Shown here one piece after another: positions 39,416-51,763 of a stretch of DNA of 64,000 nt; the stretch's first letter is position 1, and every line of letters starts with the position of its first letter. The position numbers and the translations under genes are program-made. The stretch comes from Paracoccus benzoatiresistens. Its GTDB lineage: Bacteria > Pseudomonadota > Alphaproteobacteria > Rhodobacterales > Rhodobacteraceae. Under the pieces are notes generated by a model that saw only the letters and a list, made by a program, of their open reading frames with translations, was not told where the DNA came from and made no database searches. The stretch spans positions 84,531-148,530 of the forward strand of contig NZ_JAPTYD010000007.1 in NCBI RefSeq assembly GCF_026913015.1, read 5' to 3'.

Positions 39416-40486
39416 ATGGCACAGGCGAGCATCTTCGACATGAACGACAAGCGCAGCGCGGACAAGCAGAAGGCGCTCGACAGCGCCCTTGCCCAGATCG
39501 AACGCCAGTTCGGCAAGGGCTCGATCATGAAGCTGGGCAAGGACAGCCCGGTAGCCGAGATCGAGGCGACCTCGACTGGATCGCTGGGGCTGGACATCGC
39601 CCTTGGCATCGGCGGTCTGCCCAAGGGCCGCATCATCGAGATTTTCGGGCCGGAAAGCTCGGGCAAGACCACGCTGACGCTGCATGTCGTGGCTGAGGAA
39701 CAGAAGAAGGGCGGCGTCTGCGCCTTTGTGGACGCGGAACACGCGCTTGACCCGCAATACGCCAAGAAGCTGGGCGTGAACCTGGACGAACTGCTGATCA
39801 GCCAGCCCGACACGGGCGAGCAGGCGCTCGAGATCGTGGACACCTTGGTCCGCTCGGGGGCGGTCAGCCTGGTGGTCGTCGACTCGGTCGCGGCGCTGAC
39901 GCCCAAGTCCGAGATCGAGGGCGACATGGGCGACATGCAGATGGGCAGCCAGGCCCGCCTGATGAGCCAGGCGATGCGCAAGCTGACCGCCTCCATCGGG
40001 CGTTCGAACTGCATGGTGATCTTCATCAACCAGATCCGCATGAAGATCGGCGTGATGTTCGGCAACCCGGAAACCACGACGGGCGGCAACGCGCTGAAGT
40101 TCTATGCCTCGGTGCGCCTGGATATCCGCCGCACCGGCTCGGTCAAGGATCGGGACGAGGTGATCGGCAACACGACCCGCGTCAAGGTCGTCAAGAACAA
40201 GGTCGCGCCGCCCTTCAGGCAGGTGGAATTCGACATCATGTATGGCGAAGGCATCAGCAAGGTGGGCGAGCTGATCGACCTGGGCGTCAAGGCCGGCGTC
40301 GTCGAGAAGTCTGGCGCCTGGTATTCCTATGGCGACGAGCGCATCGGCCAGGGCCGCGAGAATGCCAAGCAGTTCCTGCGCGACAACCCCGAAAAGGCCA
40401 TGGCGATCGAGGACAAGATCCGAGCCAGCCACGGCCTGGAATTCGCGGTCGCGGCCAATGAGGACGACAGCCTGACCGAGGAATGA
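39416..40486 (+). CDS. recA: Recombinase RecA
   Basis: A 356-aa DNA strand-exchange and SOS co-protease. The ATPase core has the Walker A motif [11 protein letters not shown] and Walker B-like [18 protein letters not shown]. Loop L1 ([20 protein letters not shown]) and loop L2 ([20 protein letters not shown]) are intact, and the C-terminal acidic tail ends [15 protein letters not shown] precedes the start. It has its own LexA-controlled promoter and a strong downstream terminator, so it is a single-gene unit. Confidence 0.99.
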   Translation: MAQASIFDMNDKRSADKQKALDSALAQIERQFGKGSIMKLGKDSPVAEIEATSTGSLGLDIALGIGGLPKGRIIEIFGPESSGKTTLTLHVVAEEQKKGGVCAFVDAEHALDPQYAKKLGVNLDELLISQPDTGEQALEIVDTLVRSGAVSLVVVDSVAALTPKSEIEGDMGDMQMGSQARLMSQAMRKLTASIGRSNCMVIFINQIRMKIGVMFGNPETTTGGNALKFYASVRLDIRRTGSVKDRDEVIGNTTRVKVVKNKVAPPFRQVEFDIMYGEGISKVGELIDLGVKAGVVEKSGAWYSYGDERIGQGRENAKQFLRDNPEKAMAIEDKIRASHGLEFAVAANEDDSLTEE

Positions 40487-40509
40487 TCGGCAGGCACCGG
40501 CAAACACGA

Positions 40510-40543
40510 CGCGCGGGCAGGCTTGCCCGCGCGTTTTTCTTTG
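40510..40543 (+). terminator. Intrinsic terminator of recA
   Basis: A 10-bp GC stem (40510-40519 with 40524-40533) around a 4-nt loop is followed by TTTTTCTTT at 40534-40542. This is a canonical Rho-independent terminator 24 nt after the recA stop. Confidence 0.9.
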
Positions 40544-40668
40544 TGGAAGGGCAGCCGGAGGCCCCACCTTTGCGGCGATTGCTGGACAGGGCAGGCCGCG
40601 GGTTATAGATCATTCGCAAACCCGGCGCGCGTATCCCCGGCCGCGCCACCAGAACGCGAAGGCCCAAC

Positions 40669-43322
<2,654 letters not shown>

Positions 43323-43326
<4 letters not shown>

Positions 43327-43622
43327 CTGCGCTCTGGATTGCCCATGTGACCGTCACGGACCCCGAGGCTTACGCGAAATACGCGCAGGCCGCCGGCCCG
43401 GCGATTGCCGCCCATGGCGGGGTCTTCCTGGCGCGCGGCGGCCGCTACCAGCAGCTTGAGGGCAACGACCGCGCTCGCAACGTGGTCGCGCGCTTTCCCA
43501 GCTTTGACGCCGCCGTTGCCTGCTACAACAGCAGCGAATACCAGGCGGCGCTGGCCCACGCAAAGGGCGCGTCCGAACGCGACCTTGTGATCGTTGAGGA
43601 AACGCCTCCGCCTGCAGAATAG
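43323..43622 (+). CDS. DUF1330 domain-containing protein
   Basis: A 99-aa dimeric alpha-beta barrel-type protein. The DUF1330 pattern is seen in [26 protein letters not shown], the [10 protein letters not shown] strand, and [21 protein letters not shown]. The family has no firm function and may be oxygenase-like or regulatory. The ATG overlaps the alaS TGA by four bases, so it is expressed with alaS; this pairing is frequent in Rhodobacteraceae. Confidence 0.9.
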
Positions 43623-43687
43623 GCTTTGCCCTTCATCCTTTCGTGGTATTTCTATCGTATAAAAGAGAAACGCGAAGGGGCAGGGAC

Positions 43688-44482
43688 ATGTGCCGTTGGG
43701 CCGCCTATGTGGGCCAACCGATCTTTCTTGAGGACATCGTCAGCCGCCCGGATCACTCGCTGATCCGGCAAAGCCAGGGCGCGCGGCGATGCCTCACTCC
43801 GGTCAATGCGGACGGCTTCGGCATCGCATGGTATGGCGAACGCCCCGAGCCAGGGCTTTACCGCGACGCGATGCCCGCCTGGTCCGATCCGAACCTGCAC
43901 AGCCTGGTCGGGCAGGTGCGGTCGGGATTGTTCATGGCCCATGTCCGCGCCTCGACCGGGACGGCAACCAGCCGCAACAACTGCCATCCCTTCGTGTCCG
44001 GCCGGTGGAGCTTCATGCATAACGGCCAGTTCGGCGGCTATGACACCTTTCGCCGGGATGCGGACGTGATGATCCCCGATGCCTTCTATCCCGACCGCAA
44101 GGGCGCGACCGACAGCGAGGCGCTGTTCCTGATCGCCCTGGGCGAGGGGCTGGATCACGACCCCAAGGGTGCAATGGAACGGGCCATGGCGCGGCTGACC
44201 GATCTGGCGATGCGACGCGGCAGCGCGCCTTTCGTGCGGGCGGCCTGTGCCTTTTCGGACGGGCGGCGGCTTTATGCGATCCGCCACGCCAGCGACGACC
44301 AGGCGCCCAGCCTGTATCACCGCTGGTCGCGGACCCGGAATGGCCGCGCGGTGGTGTCGGAACCCCTGGAAACCGAGGAAAGCGACTGGACCGAGGTGCC
44401 GCCCGGCAGTTTCTGCATCTTCGATCAGGCCAGTGTCACGGTGCAGCCCTTTGTCCCGCAATTGCAGGCAAGGGCCGCCTGA
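43688..44482 (+). CDS. Class II glutamine amidotransferase
   Basis: A 264-aa Ntn-type amidotransferase (GATase_4, YafJ/EgtC branch). Cys2 (MCRWAAYVG) would be the N-terminal nucleophile after Met removal. NADGFGIAWYG, FMAHVRASTGTATSRNNCHPF and WSFMHNGQFGGYD form the glutamine site, and the TDSEALF segment is conserved. ATG 43688 was chosen because only this start exposes the Cys; GAAGGGGCAGG precedes it. A TATAAA-like -10 lies near 43658. The acceptor substrate is unknown, and there is no ergothioneine cluster nearby. Confidence 0.9.
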   Translation: MCRWAAYVGQPIFLEDIVSRPDHSLIRQSQGARRCLTPVNADGFGIAWYGERPEPGLYRDAMPAWSDPNLHSLVGQVRSGLFMAHVRASTGTATSRNNCHPFVSGRWSFMHNGQFGGYDTFRRDADVMIPDAFYPDRKGATDSEALFLIALGEGLDHDPKGAMERAMARLTDLAMRRGSAPFVRAACAFSDGRRLYAIRHASDDQAPSLYHRWSRTRNGRAVVSEPLETEESDWTEVPPGSFCIFDQASVTVQPFVPQLQARAA

Positions 44483-44923
44483 TCAGGCTTGGGTCGGCGC
44501 GCTGCGCGGGGCCGGGGGTGTTGCCTCGGCTTCGGCCGGGGCCGCCGGCGTCGCCGCGACGGGGCGATCGCTTGGCTGCGGGGCGGCCGCCTGCGGAAGG
44601 TCGGGCATGGGTTCGGGCGCGCGCGCGGGCGAGGCTGCGGCGGGATATTCCGGCTGCGGCTGCCGCGCCACGGTCGCGGCTGCCGGGGCTGCGACCGCGC
44701 GGCGGAAGACCAGCAGGTTGTGGTAAACGGTGCTGCGCCCGGTCAGGCCGCTGCGTTCCTCGCTGGGAAGCACGTCGGCGCGGACATATTCCCATCCCTC
44801 GCGCGCCATGCGGTTCAGTTCGGATGTCAGCGCGACGGCATAGCGGTCGCCGGGCGTCTTGGCATCCTTGGCCTTTTCGCCGCGGCTTGGCGCGGGAAGG
44901 ACACTGTATTCGAAATGGCTCAA
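44483..44923 (-). CDS. DUF4177 domain-containing protein, TTG start
   Basis: A 146-aa protein. The first ~75 residues are the DUF4177 fold (HFEYSVLPAPSRG, LNRMAREGWEYVRADVLPS, TVYHNLLVFRR), followed by a disordered Ala/Pro-rich tail. The start codon is TTG (44923-44921) with AAAGGAGCG five to six bases upstream; no ATG would keep the first strand. The stop abuts the amidotransferase stop as TGATCA. DUF4177 proteins have no known function. Confidence 0.82.
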   Translation of the reverse strand: MSHFEYSVLPAPSRGEKAKDAKTPGDRYAVALTSELNRMAREGWEYVRADVLPSEERSGLTGRSTVYHNLLVFRRAVAAPAAATVARQPQPEYPAAASPARAPEPMPDLPQAAAPQPSDRPVAATPAAPAEAEATPPAPRSAPTQA

Positions 44924-44991
44924 GGGACGCTCCTTTCGATGCAGGCGGCCGGCGCCTTGCGGTGACGTGATGGCAGCTCCGGGCGGTCCGG

Positions 44992-46506
44992 CTACATGCC
45001 CAGCTTCCGGGCGACCAGTTCGTTGACCGCCGCCGGATTGGCCTTGCCGCCGGTGGCCTTCAAGACCTGGCCCACGAACCAGCCGGCAAGCTTGGGGTTG
45101 GCGCGGGCCTTTTCGACCTGGGCGGGATTGGCCGCGATGATGTCGTCCACCGCCTTTTCAATGGCGCCCATGTCCGTGACCTGCTTCATGCCGCGCGATT
45201 CCACGATCTGCGCGGGATCGCCGCCCTCGGTCCAGAGGATCTCGAACAGGTCCTTGGCGATCTTGCCGGAAATGTCGCCCTTGGCGATCAGGTCGATCAC
45301 GCCGCCAAGCTGGGCGGCGGATACGGGCGAGGTCTCGACCGTCAGCCCTTCCTTGTTCAGCCGGCCGAACAGCTCGTTGATGACCCAGTTCGCCGCCTGC
45401 TTGCCGTCCCGGCCACGGGCCACGGCCTCGAAGAAGTCGGCATTCTCGACCTCGGCCGTCAGCACGCCCGCGTCGTATTCCGACAAGCCCAGTTCCTGGA
45501 CGAAGCGGGCCTTCTTCTCGTCCGGCAGTTCCGGCATGACGCGGGCGATATCGTCCACCCAGGCCTGCTCGATCTCCAGCGGCAGCAGGTCGGGGTCGGG
45601 GAAATAGCGATAGTCATGCGCTTCCTCCTTCGACCGCATGGACCGGGTCTCGCCCCGGTCGGGATCGTAGAGGCGGGTTTCCTGCACCACCGCGCCGCCG
45701 TCCTCGATGATGGCGATCTGGCGGCGGGCCTCGTATTCGATGGCGGCTTGGATGAACCGCAGCGAGTTCATGTTCTTGATCTCGCAGCGGGTGCCCAGGT
45801 GGCTGAAGTCCTGCGTTTCCTGGTACCGCTCATAGGCGCCGGGCGCGCAGACCGACACGTTCACGTCGGCGCGCAGGTTGCCGTTCTGCATGTTGCCGTC
45901 GCAGGTGCCCAGATAGCGCATGATCTGGCGGAGCTTCGCGACATAGGCCGCCGCTTCCTCCGGTCCCCGGATGTCGGGGCGGCTGACGATCTCCATCAGG
46001 GCCACGCCGGTGCGGTTCAGGTCCACGAAGGACATGTTCGGGTCCATGTCGTGGATCGACTTGCCCGCGTCCTGTTCCAGGTGGATGCGTTCGATGCGCA
46101 CGCGCCGGGCGACGCCGGGAGCCATGTCCACGATCACCTCGCCCTCGCCCACGATGGGGTGGTAAAGCTGGCTGATCTGGTAGCCCTGCGGCAGGTCCGG
46201 GTAGAAATAGTTCTTGCGGTCGAAGGCCGACCACAGGTTGATCGCCGCCTTCAGCCCCAAGCCCGTGCGCACCGCCTGCGCGACGCAGAATTCGTTGATG
46301 ACCGGCAGCATTCCCGGCATCGCCGCATCGACAAAGGCCACGTGGCTGTTCGGCTCGGCCCCGAAGCCGGTGGAGGCGCCGGAAAACAGCTTGGCCTTCG
46401 AAGCGACCTGCGCGTGGACCTCCAGCCCGATGACCAGTTCCCAGTCCTGTTTCGCGCCCGCGATGGTCTTGGGCTGCGGGGCGGTAAAGGAAAGATGGTC
46501 GAGCAT
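44992..46506 (-). CDS. gatB: Aspartyl/glutamyl-tRNA amidotransferase subunit B
   Basis: A 504-aa kinase/tRNA-binding subunit of GatCAB, which amidates Glu-tRNA-Gln and Asp-tRNA-Asn. It shows [13 protein letters not shown], the SKLFSGAS-like [12 protein letters not shown], the [18 protein letters not shown] segment in [13 protein letters not shown] form, and the C-terminal YqeY-type tail ([23 protein letters not shown]). GAGGTTCCCG precedes the ATG. gatA and gatC are not in the window. Its presence means at least one of the direct Gln/Asn charging routes is absent or supplemented. Confidence 0.98.
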   Translation of the reverse strand: MLDHLSFTAPQPKTIAGAKQDWELVIGLEVHAQVASKAKLFSGASTGFGAEPNSHVAFVDAAMPGMLPVINEFCVAQAVRTGLGLKAAINLWSAFDRKNYFYPDLPQGYQISQLYHPIVGEGEVIVDMAPGVARRVRIERIHLEQDAGKSIHDMDPNMSFVDLNRTGVALMEIVSRPDIRGPEEAAAYVAKLRQIMRYLGTCDGNMQNGNLRADVNVSVCAPGAYERYQETQDFSHLGTRCEIKNMNSLRFIQAAIEYEARRQIAIIEDGGAVVQETRLYDPDRGETRSMRSKEEAHDYRYFPDPDLLPLEIEQAWVDDIARVMPELPDEKKARFVQELGLSEYDAGVLTAEVENADFFEAVARGRDGKQAANWVINELFGRLNKEGLTVETSPVSAAQLGGVIDLIAKGDISGKIAKDLFEILWTEGGDPAQIVESRGMKQVTDMGAIEKAVDDIIAANPAQVEKARANPKLAGWFVGQVLKATGGKANPAAVNELVARKLGM

Positions 46507-46809
46507 CGGGAACCTCGGATGGGTCGGACGAGTATAAGGACTGCAGGCCTTTTAGGTCAGCGCGCAGGTGATGTCACGGGGGCGGCGGGCGCAAATCGCG
46601 CCGATGTTCCCGGCGCGGACGAATCACCGGCTTGCAGAAAAATGGCTGCAAGTCGTTAATGCGGGCCGCTGAACTGGCCCGTTCGGCGGATTTCCGACCA
46701 TCGGGATTCCGGCGCTTGGCGTGATGCCGCCTATGATTCCCGCGCGTTCTTGCCAGATTTTTCAGCCGGGTTATGGGGTTGTTTGACGAAACAATCCCAC
46801 GAGGATCGG
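46507..46809. other. 303-bp intergenic region between divergent gatB and SLT genes
   Basis: It holds the promoters for both genes but no supported coding sequence. Candidate A/T-rich elements are near 46530 (minus) and 46755-46790 (plus, GATTTTTCAG and GGGTTATGG). There is a short inverted repeat TTGTTTGACGAAACAA at 46783-46798 just before the SLT ribosome site. No known regulator motif is recognised. Confidence 0.4.
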
Positions 46810-47430
46810 ATGCGCTCTGCGCTTGTGCCCCTTGCCGCCCTGGCTTTCCTGGCTGCGTGCCAGTCCACCACGACTCCGCAATCCGAAAGCAAGGCGGCAG
46901 CCGAGGCGCAGCAGATGCAGCTTGCCGTTCAGCCCCCGATGCGGTGGGGCAAGGCCGCGGGGTCGGATCAGTGGACCAGGGCGACGCTGTCCGCGCTGGA
47001 CCGGGAAGGGGTCACGATCCTGTCGCGCGTGCCGAACGACATCGACACCTTCTGCCCGAACTATGCCGAGCTGAATGCAACCGGGCGCAAGGCCTTCTGG
47101 GCGGGGCTGCTGTCGGCGGTGGCCAAGCACGAGAGCACCTACAACCCGCAGGCGAGCGGCGGCGGCGGCAAATGGCTGGGGCTGATGCAGATCGCGCCGG
47201 CGACCTGGCGCAACTATGGCTGCAACGGCAACATCAAGAATGGCGGCGACAACATGTCCTGCGCGGTCAAGATCATGTCGCGGCAGGTCGCGCGCGACAA
47301 TGCGGTCGCCCATGACGGCAACGGCTGGCGCGGCATCGCGCGGGACTGGGCGCCGCTGCGCAATGCCTCGAAGCGCGCCGACATCGCCGCCTGGACCAGC
47401 AGCCAGAGCTATTGCCAGCCCAAGGCGTAA
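46810..47430 (+). CDS. Transglycosylase SLT-domain lipoprotein
   Basis: A 206-aa lipoprotein (lipobox LAAC, Cys17) with a compact SLT lysozyme-like domain. The catalytic Glu is in AVAKHESTYNP, followed by GGKWLGLMQIAPATWRNYGC; NMSCAVKIMSRQVARD and the final Cys suggest disulfide bonds. It should cleave peptidoglycan glycan strands with 1,6-anhydro product. GAGGATCGG precedes ATG 46810; the longer upstream frame lacks a signal peptide. It is a single gene with its own promoter region. Confidence 0.9.
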   Translation: MRSALVPLAALAFLAACQSTTTPQSESKAAAEAQQMQLAVQPPMRWGKAAGSDQWTRATLSALDREGVTILSRVPNDIDTFCPNYAELNATGRKAFWAGLLSAVAKHESTYNPQASGGGGKWLGLMQIAPATWRNYGCNGNIKNGGDNMSCAVKIMSRQVARDNAVAHDGNGWRGIARDWAPLRNASKRADIAAWTSSQSYCQPKA

Positions 47431-47443
47431 GGGGCGCTGCCCC
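47431..47443 (+). terminator. Short hairpin after the SLT gene
   Basis: GGGGC 47431-47435 pairs with GCCCC 47439-47443 directly after the stop codon. There is no T-run, so it is at most a weak or Rho-assisted terminator. Confidence 0.3.
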
Positions 47444-47460
47444 TCGGTCCTTCGAACCTC

Positions 47461-47489
47461 ACCCCGGGATATTTGCATGAAGAAGGAAG
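47461..47489. repeat. Recurrent GGATATT 3'-end motif, copy 2
   Basis: ACCCCGGGATATTT, four bases, TGAAGAAGGAAG. It matches copy 1 at 4797-4826 in order and spacing and again lies between convergent genes (SLT and M20 peptidase). Confidence 0.45.
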
Positions 47490-47507
47490 GGCGGGGATTT
47501 CCCGCCC
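47489..47507 (-). terminator. Terminator hairpin of the M20 peptidase gene
   Basis: GGGCGGG 47489-47495 pairs with CCCGCCC 47501-47507. Read on the minus strand, the stem is followed by TTCCTTCTTC, a pyrimidine-rich tail consistent with Rho-independent termination of the peptidase transcript. Confidence 0.6.
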
Positions 47508-47517
47508 CTTGTCGTGT

Positions 47518-48909
47518 CTAGCGCAGCGCGGCCAGGATGCGGGCCCAGGACCGCGCGCCCTTCGCGAAGCTTTGCACGTCGTATTTCTCGTTCGGGGAAT
47601 GGATGCGGTCGTCGTCGCGGGCAAATCCGATCAGCATCGAATCCATGCCCAGGATCGTCTTGAAGTCGCCCGCGATCGGGATCGAGCCGCCGCTGCCGAT
47701 AAAGGCGGCCTCTTGCCCCCATTCCTCGCCAAGCGCGGCCCGGGCCGCCGCAAACGCCGGGTTCGAGGTGTCCATGACGCTGGCCGGGCTGCCGCCGTGT
47801 TCGTGGAACTCGACCGTGCAGTCGGGCGGCAGGAAGCTGCGGACGTGGTCGCGGAAGGCTGCGCGGACCTTGGCCGGATCCTGGCGGCCGGTCAGGCGGA
47901 AGCTGACCTTGGCGCGGGCCTCGGCCGGAAGCACGGTCTTGAAGCCGTCGCCGGTATAGCCCCCGGTGATGCCGTTGATTTCCGCCGTGGGGCGGTTCCA
48001 GGCCATCTCGACCGGCATCCGGCCCTTTTCGCCGATCGGATGGGACAGGCCCACGCGGCCCAGCATCCCGCGCGCGTCGAAGCCGAGCGATTCCCAATCG
48101 CCGCGCAATTCGGAGGAGAGATCGGCAACCCCATCATAGAAGCCGGGCAGGGTAACGCGGCCATCCGCGTCCTTCAGGGCAGCCAGCGCCTGCGCCAGGA
48201 TCATGATCGGATTGGCCGCCAGCCCGCCGAACAAGCCGGAATGCAGGTCGCGGTCGGCGCCGCGGATCACGACCTCCTCTCCGACCAGCCCGCGCAACTG
48301 CGTCACGATGGCGGGCCGGGTGCCGCCGAACAGTTCGGTGTCGCAGATCATCGCCAGCGAGGCGCGCAGTTCCTCGGCATTGTCGCGCAGGAAGGGCCGC
48401 AAGGATGGAGAGCCGGACTCCTCCTCGCCCTCGAACAGCAGGATCAGGTCGCTTGGCAATTCGCCATGGACCTCGCGCCAGGCGCGGAAGGCCTCGACAA
48501 AGGTCATCAGCTGGCCCTTGTCGTCGGATGCGCCGCGGGCGCGGATCACCTTGCCGCTGGCGGTTTCCTCGATCTGCGGATCGAAGGGCGGGCGATCCCA
48601 AAGCGACAGCGGATCGACCGGCTGCACGTCGTAGTGGCCATAGAACAGCAAGGGCCGCGCGCCGCCCGGCTGCGAGCGTGCGACCACCATCGGATGGCCC
48701 GGCGTGTCGCGGATCTGCGCGTCAAAGCCGATTTCCGCCAGTTCATCCCGCAGCCATGTCGCGGCCGCGCGCACATCGCCCGCATGGGCCGGATCGGTCG
48801 AGATCGAGGGGATGCGCAAGAAGGCCACAAGCCTGTCCAAAGCCGCATCCAGCCCTTGATCCAGCCGGGCCAGAACCTCATCTAATCTTTCATCTCGCAG
48901 CATATTCAT
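47518..48909 (-). CDS. M20 family metallopeptidase (dipeptidase)
   Basis: A 463-aa zinc peptidase of the M20/M25/M40 group. Metal and catalytic residues are visible in LLFYGHYDVQPVD (His and catalytic Asp), RGASDDKGQL (bridging Asp) and LLFEGEEESGSPS (general-base Glu), with a dimerisation domain between LHSGLFGGL and GRQDPAKVR and the last ligand near DRIHSPNEKYD. This is the cytosolic nonspecific dipeptidase-like branch. ATG 48909 and ATG 48903 are both possible. It is a single gene with its own terminator. Confidence 0.92.
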   Translation of the reverse strand: MNMLRDERLDEVLARLDQGLDAALDRLVAFLRIPSISTDPAHAGDVRAAATWLRDELAEIGFDAQIRDTPGHPMVVARSQPGGARPLLFYGHYDVQPVDPLSLWDRPPFDPQIEETASGKVIRARGASDDKGQLMTFVEAFRAWREVHGELPSDLILLFEGEEESGSPSLRPFLRDNAEELRASLAMICDTELFGGTRPAIVTQLRGLVGEEVVIRGADRDLHSGLFGGLAANPIMILAQALAALKDADGRVTLPGFYDGVADLSSELRGDWESLGFDARGMLGRVGLSHPIGEKGRMPVEMAWNRPTAEINGITGGYTGDGFKTVLPAEARAKVSFRLTGRQDPAKVRAAFRDHVRSFLPPDCTVEFHEHGGSPASVMDTSNPAFAAARAALGEEWGQEAAFIGSGGSIPIAGDFKTILGMDSMLIGFARDDDRIHSPNEKYDVQSFAKGARSWARILAALR

Positions 48910-48993
48910 CCCCCGTTTTCCGAGTCATTCGATAGGTCTTGCGCATGGTCCTTTGGTCCCCGTGCGACAATTTTGACCTGTCATTTTCAGCAT

Positions 48994-49007
48994 TTGATAT
49001 GTATCAA
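48994..49007 (+). promoter_or_regulatory. Perfect FNR box (TTGAT-N4-ATCAA) before hemA
   Basis: TTGAT 48994-48998, ATGT, ATCAA 49003-49007, an exact FNR/CRP-family half-site palindrome centred about 70 bp before the hemA start. FNR-type control of hemA is known in Rhodobacter; FnrP or Nnr would be the Paracoccus candidates. Confidence 0.75.
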
Positions 49008-49070
49008 CGCGGGACCGCGCGCGATCTGACAATGATTGCACCCAGCCAGCTATGCAAGGGAACGCCCGTA

Positions 49071-50300
49071 ATGAACTATGATGCCGCCTTGGACCAGGCT
49101 ATCGGTCGGCTGCATGAGGAAGGCCGCTATCGCACCTTCATCGATATCGAGCGGGTCAAGGGTCAGTTCCCCCAGGCCGTCTGGACGCGTCCCGATGGCG
49201 AAAAGCAGGACATCACCGTCTGGTGCGGCAACGATTACCTGGGCATGGGCCAGCATCCGGTGGTGCTGGCGGCCATGCACGAGGCGCTGGATGCGGTCGG
49301 CGCCGGTTCGGGCGGCACGCGCAACATTTCCGGCACCACCGTTTATCACAAGCAACTGGAGGCCGAGCTGGCGGACCTTCACGGCAAGGAAGCCGCGCTG
49401 GTGTTCTCCAGCGCCTATATCGCCAATGACGCGACGCTTTCCACGCTGCCCAAGCTGTTCCCCGGCCTGATCATCTATTCGGACGAGTTGAACCACGCCT
49501 CGATGATCGAGGGGATCAAGCGCAACGGCGGCGCCAAGCGCATCTTCCGCCACAACGACCTGGCTCACCTGCGCCAGTTGCTGGAGGCCGACGATCCCGC
49601 CGCGCCCAAGCTGATCGCCTTCGAGTCGATCTATTCGATGGACGGCGACTTCGGCCCGATCAAGGCGATCTGCGACCTTGCCGACGAATTCAACGCCCTG
49701 ACCTACCTGGACGAGGTGCACGCCGTAGGCATGTACGGCCCCCGCGGCGGCGGCGTTGCCGAACGCGATGGTCTGCTGGACCGCATCGACATCTTCAACG
49801 GCACGCTGGGCAAGGCATTCGGCGTCTTCGGCGGCTATATCGCCGGCACGGCCAGGATGTGCGACGCGATCCGGTCCTATGCGCCGGGCTTCATCTTCAC
49901 CACCTCCTTGCCGCCTGCGGTGGCGGCGGGCGCAGCGGCCTCGATCCGCTTCCTGAAGGGCGAGGGTGGCCAGCACCTGCGCGATGCGCAGCAACTGCAC
50001 GCCCGGATCCTGAAGATGCGGCTGAAGTCGCTGGGCATGCCGATCATCGACCACGGCAGCCATATCGTGCCGGTCCATGTCGGTCATCCGGTCCATTGCA
50101 AGATGCTGTCGGACATGCTGCTGCGCGACTATGGCATCTATGTCCAGCCGATCAACTTCCCCACCGTCCCGCGCGGGACGGAGCGGCTGCGCTTTACCCC
50201 GTCGCCGGTCCATGCCCCGCGCCAGATCGACCATCTGGTCAAGGCGATGGACAGGTTGTGGTCACATTGTGCGCTCAACCGTCAGGAAATGAGTGCATAA
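49071..50300 (+). CDS. hemA: 5-aminolevulinate synthase
   Basis: A 409-aa PLP enzyme that condenses glycine and succinyl-CoA, the first step of haem (and B12) synthesis by the C4 route. It has [13 protein letters not shown], the [19 protein letters not shown] block, [15 protein letters not shown], and the PLP-binding Lys in [18 protein letters not shown] 49071 was chosen because AAGGGAACGC precedes it and the family starts at NYDAAL; an in-frame upstream start would lie across the FNR box. Confidence 0.97.
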   Translation: MNYDAALDQAIGRLHEEGRYRTFIDIERVKGQFPQAVWTRPDGEKQDITVWCGNDYLGMGQHPVVLAAMHEALDAVGAGSGGTRNISGTTVYHKQLEAELADLHGKEAALVFSSAYIANDATLSTLPKLFPGLIIYSDELNHASMIEGIKRNGGAKRIFRHNDLAHLRQLLEADDPAAPKLIAFESIYSMDGDFGPIKAICDLADEFNALTYLDEVHAVGMYGPRGGGVAERDGLLDRIDIFNGTLGKAFGVFGGYIAGTARMCDAIRSYAPGFIFTTSLPPAVAAGAAASIRFLKGEGGQHLRDAQQLHARILKMRLKSLGMPIIDHGSHIVPVHVGHPVHCKMLSDMLLRDYGIYVQPINFPTVPRGTERLRFTPSPVHAPRQIDHLVKAMDRLWSHCALNRQEMSA

Positions 50301-50415
50301 TTAAATCGCTTGGTGAACTGCTCTCGCCGGCGTGATAAGCTCGGGATAAAGAAAAGCAGGGAACCGTTCGATTCGGGACGGTGTTCCTGCATCGGGCTAT
50401 GAGGCAGACCAAAAA

Positions 50416-51687
50416 ATGAGCAGGCTGCGGGCTGAGAACCCGGCAGAAGAGGATTCGCGGGTGGAGGGAATGAACCATTTCCTCGACGACGATACGCGCC
50501 TTGGCGACATCATGCGGGGCGAAAGGGCAACATTGGGCAAGTCGCTGCTGGATGTGCAGCGGGAATTGCGCATCCGTGCCTCTTATGTTGCCGCAATCGA
50601 AAATTGCGACATCACGGCCTTCGACACGCCCAGTTTCGTGTCGGGCTTTGTTCGGTCCTATGCGCGCTATCTGGGCATGGATGCGGACTGGACCTTCCGC
50701 CGCTTCTGCCTGGAGTCCGGCTTCCAGCCGACCCACGGCATTGCGCAGGCGGCCGCCGGGCCAAAGCCCGCAAGGCGTCCCTCGGATCCGGCCGAGGCGC
50801 TGGGCAATCCCAAGGCGCTGTTCATCCCGCAGCAGCAAAGCTTCTGGTCCGATATCGAGCCGCGCGCCATTGGCGCGGTGCTGGTTCTGATCGCGCTTGT
50901 CTGCGGCCTTGCCTATGGCGGCTGGTCGGTCCTGCAGGAGGTGCAGCGCGTCACCCTGACGCCGGGCGAGAATGCACCGGGCGTCGTGACCGCGCTGGAT
51001 CCCGTGGAAGGCGCCGACATGGCCGAGCCGCCGCTGGACATGACGGACACGACCGAACTGGCCGAGAACCTGCCCCAGCCCGAGGGCCTGGACCGTCTTT
51101 ACCGCCCGCAGATCCTCGAGGCTCCGGTGCTGACCGCGCGCGATGGTCCGATCGCCGCCATCGACCCCGGCCTGACCCAGGCCCCGGCGGCCGGGGAAAC
51201 GGCGGTCGCGCAGGCTCCGGCGGAAAGCGCGACTGCCATTCAGCAGGCGCTGGCCGAAGCTGCGCAGGTCCCCTTCGGCCCGCCGATGCCGGAACAGGCC
51301 GCCGCCGCGATCACCGTGGCGCCCGATGCCCCGGCGCTGGAGATCCTGGCGGCACGCCCTGCCTGGGTCCGCGTCACCTCGGCCGATGGCACGGTGCTTC
51401 TGGAAAAGATCATGGATGCGGGCGAACGCTTCACGCTGCCCAGCCTGGAAGAACCGCCGGTGCTGCGCACGGGCAATTCGGGCGCGGTCTATTTCGCGGT
51501 CAAGGGCCAGACCTATGGTCCCGCCGCGCCGGGCCCGCAGGTCGTGAAGAACATCAAGCTGTCGCCCGAGGATGTGACCGTCAGCTTTGCCCTGGCCGAT
51601 CTGAACGCGGATCCCGAACTGGCGCAGATGGTTGCGATGGCCCAGGCCGCGCCCCCGGCGGATGCGCCGGCCACCTCGACGGAATAA
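50416..51687 (+). CDS. RodZ-like helix-turn-helix membrane protein with DUF4115
   Basis: A 423-aa bitopic protein. Residues ~28-95 form a Cro-like HTH (LGDIMRGERATLGKSLLDVQ, SYVAAIENCDITAF, VRSYARYLGMD), as in RodZ. A single transmembrane helix lies near 152-174. A Pro/Ala-rich periplasmic linker leads to a C-terminal DUF4115 beta domain (ARPAWVRVTSADGTVLLEKIM, YFAVKGQTYGP). RodZ links MreB to the elongation machinery; the same role is likely here, though Rhodobacteraceae versions are divergent. ATG 50416 gives a full N-terminus; ATG 50470 is an alternative. It lies 115 bp after hemA. Confidence 0.85.
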   Translation: MSRLRAENPAEEDSRVEGMNHFLDDDTRLGDIMRGERATLGKSLLDVQRELRIRASYVAAIENCDITAFDTPSFVSGFVRSYARYLGMDADWTFRRFCLESGFQPTHGIAQAAAGPKPARRPSDPAEALGNPKALFIPQQQSFWSDIEPRAIGAVLVLIALVCGLAYGGWSVLQEVQRVTLTPGENAPGVVTALDPVEGADMAEPPLDMTDTTELAENLPQPEGLDRLYRPQILEAPVLTARDGPIAAIDPGLTQAPAAGETAVAQAPAESATAIQQALAEAAQVPFGPPMPEQAAAAITVAPDAPALEILAARPAWVRVTSADGTVLLEKIMDAGERFTLPSLEEPPVLRTGNSGAVYFAVKGQTYGPAAPGPQVVKNIKLSPEDVTVSFALADLNADPELAQMVAMAQAAPPADAPATSTE

Positions 51688-51732
51688 CCGGTCTGCATCC
51701 TGCAACCGCTGGGGGACTTCACGTCCCCAAGG

Positions 51733-51754
51733 CCCCCCGTGGGATATTCGGGCC
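51733..51754. repeat. Recurrent GGATATT 3'-end motif, weak copy 3
   Basis: CCCCCCGTGGGATATTCGG lies between the convergent RodZ-like and dipeptidase genes, behind a GGGGAC/GTCCCC hairpin at 51712-51717/51723-51728. It shares the C-run and GGGATATT core with copies 1 and 2 but lacks the GAAGAAG tail. Confidence 0.3.
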
Positions 51755-51763
51755 GAACGACGG

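Noticed and set aside
44483..44970. Plus-strand frames opposite the DUF4177 gene
   Set aside because: Arg/Gly-rich antisense of the Ala/Pro tail; the minus-strand gene has a strong ribosome site and a recognised domain.
50356..50391. Hairpin before the RodZ-like gene (CAGGGAACCGT...ACGGTGTTCCTG)
   Set aside because: Stem has bulges and no T-run; could be a hemA 3' structure but is too imperfect to annotate.
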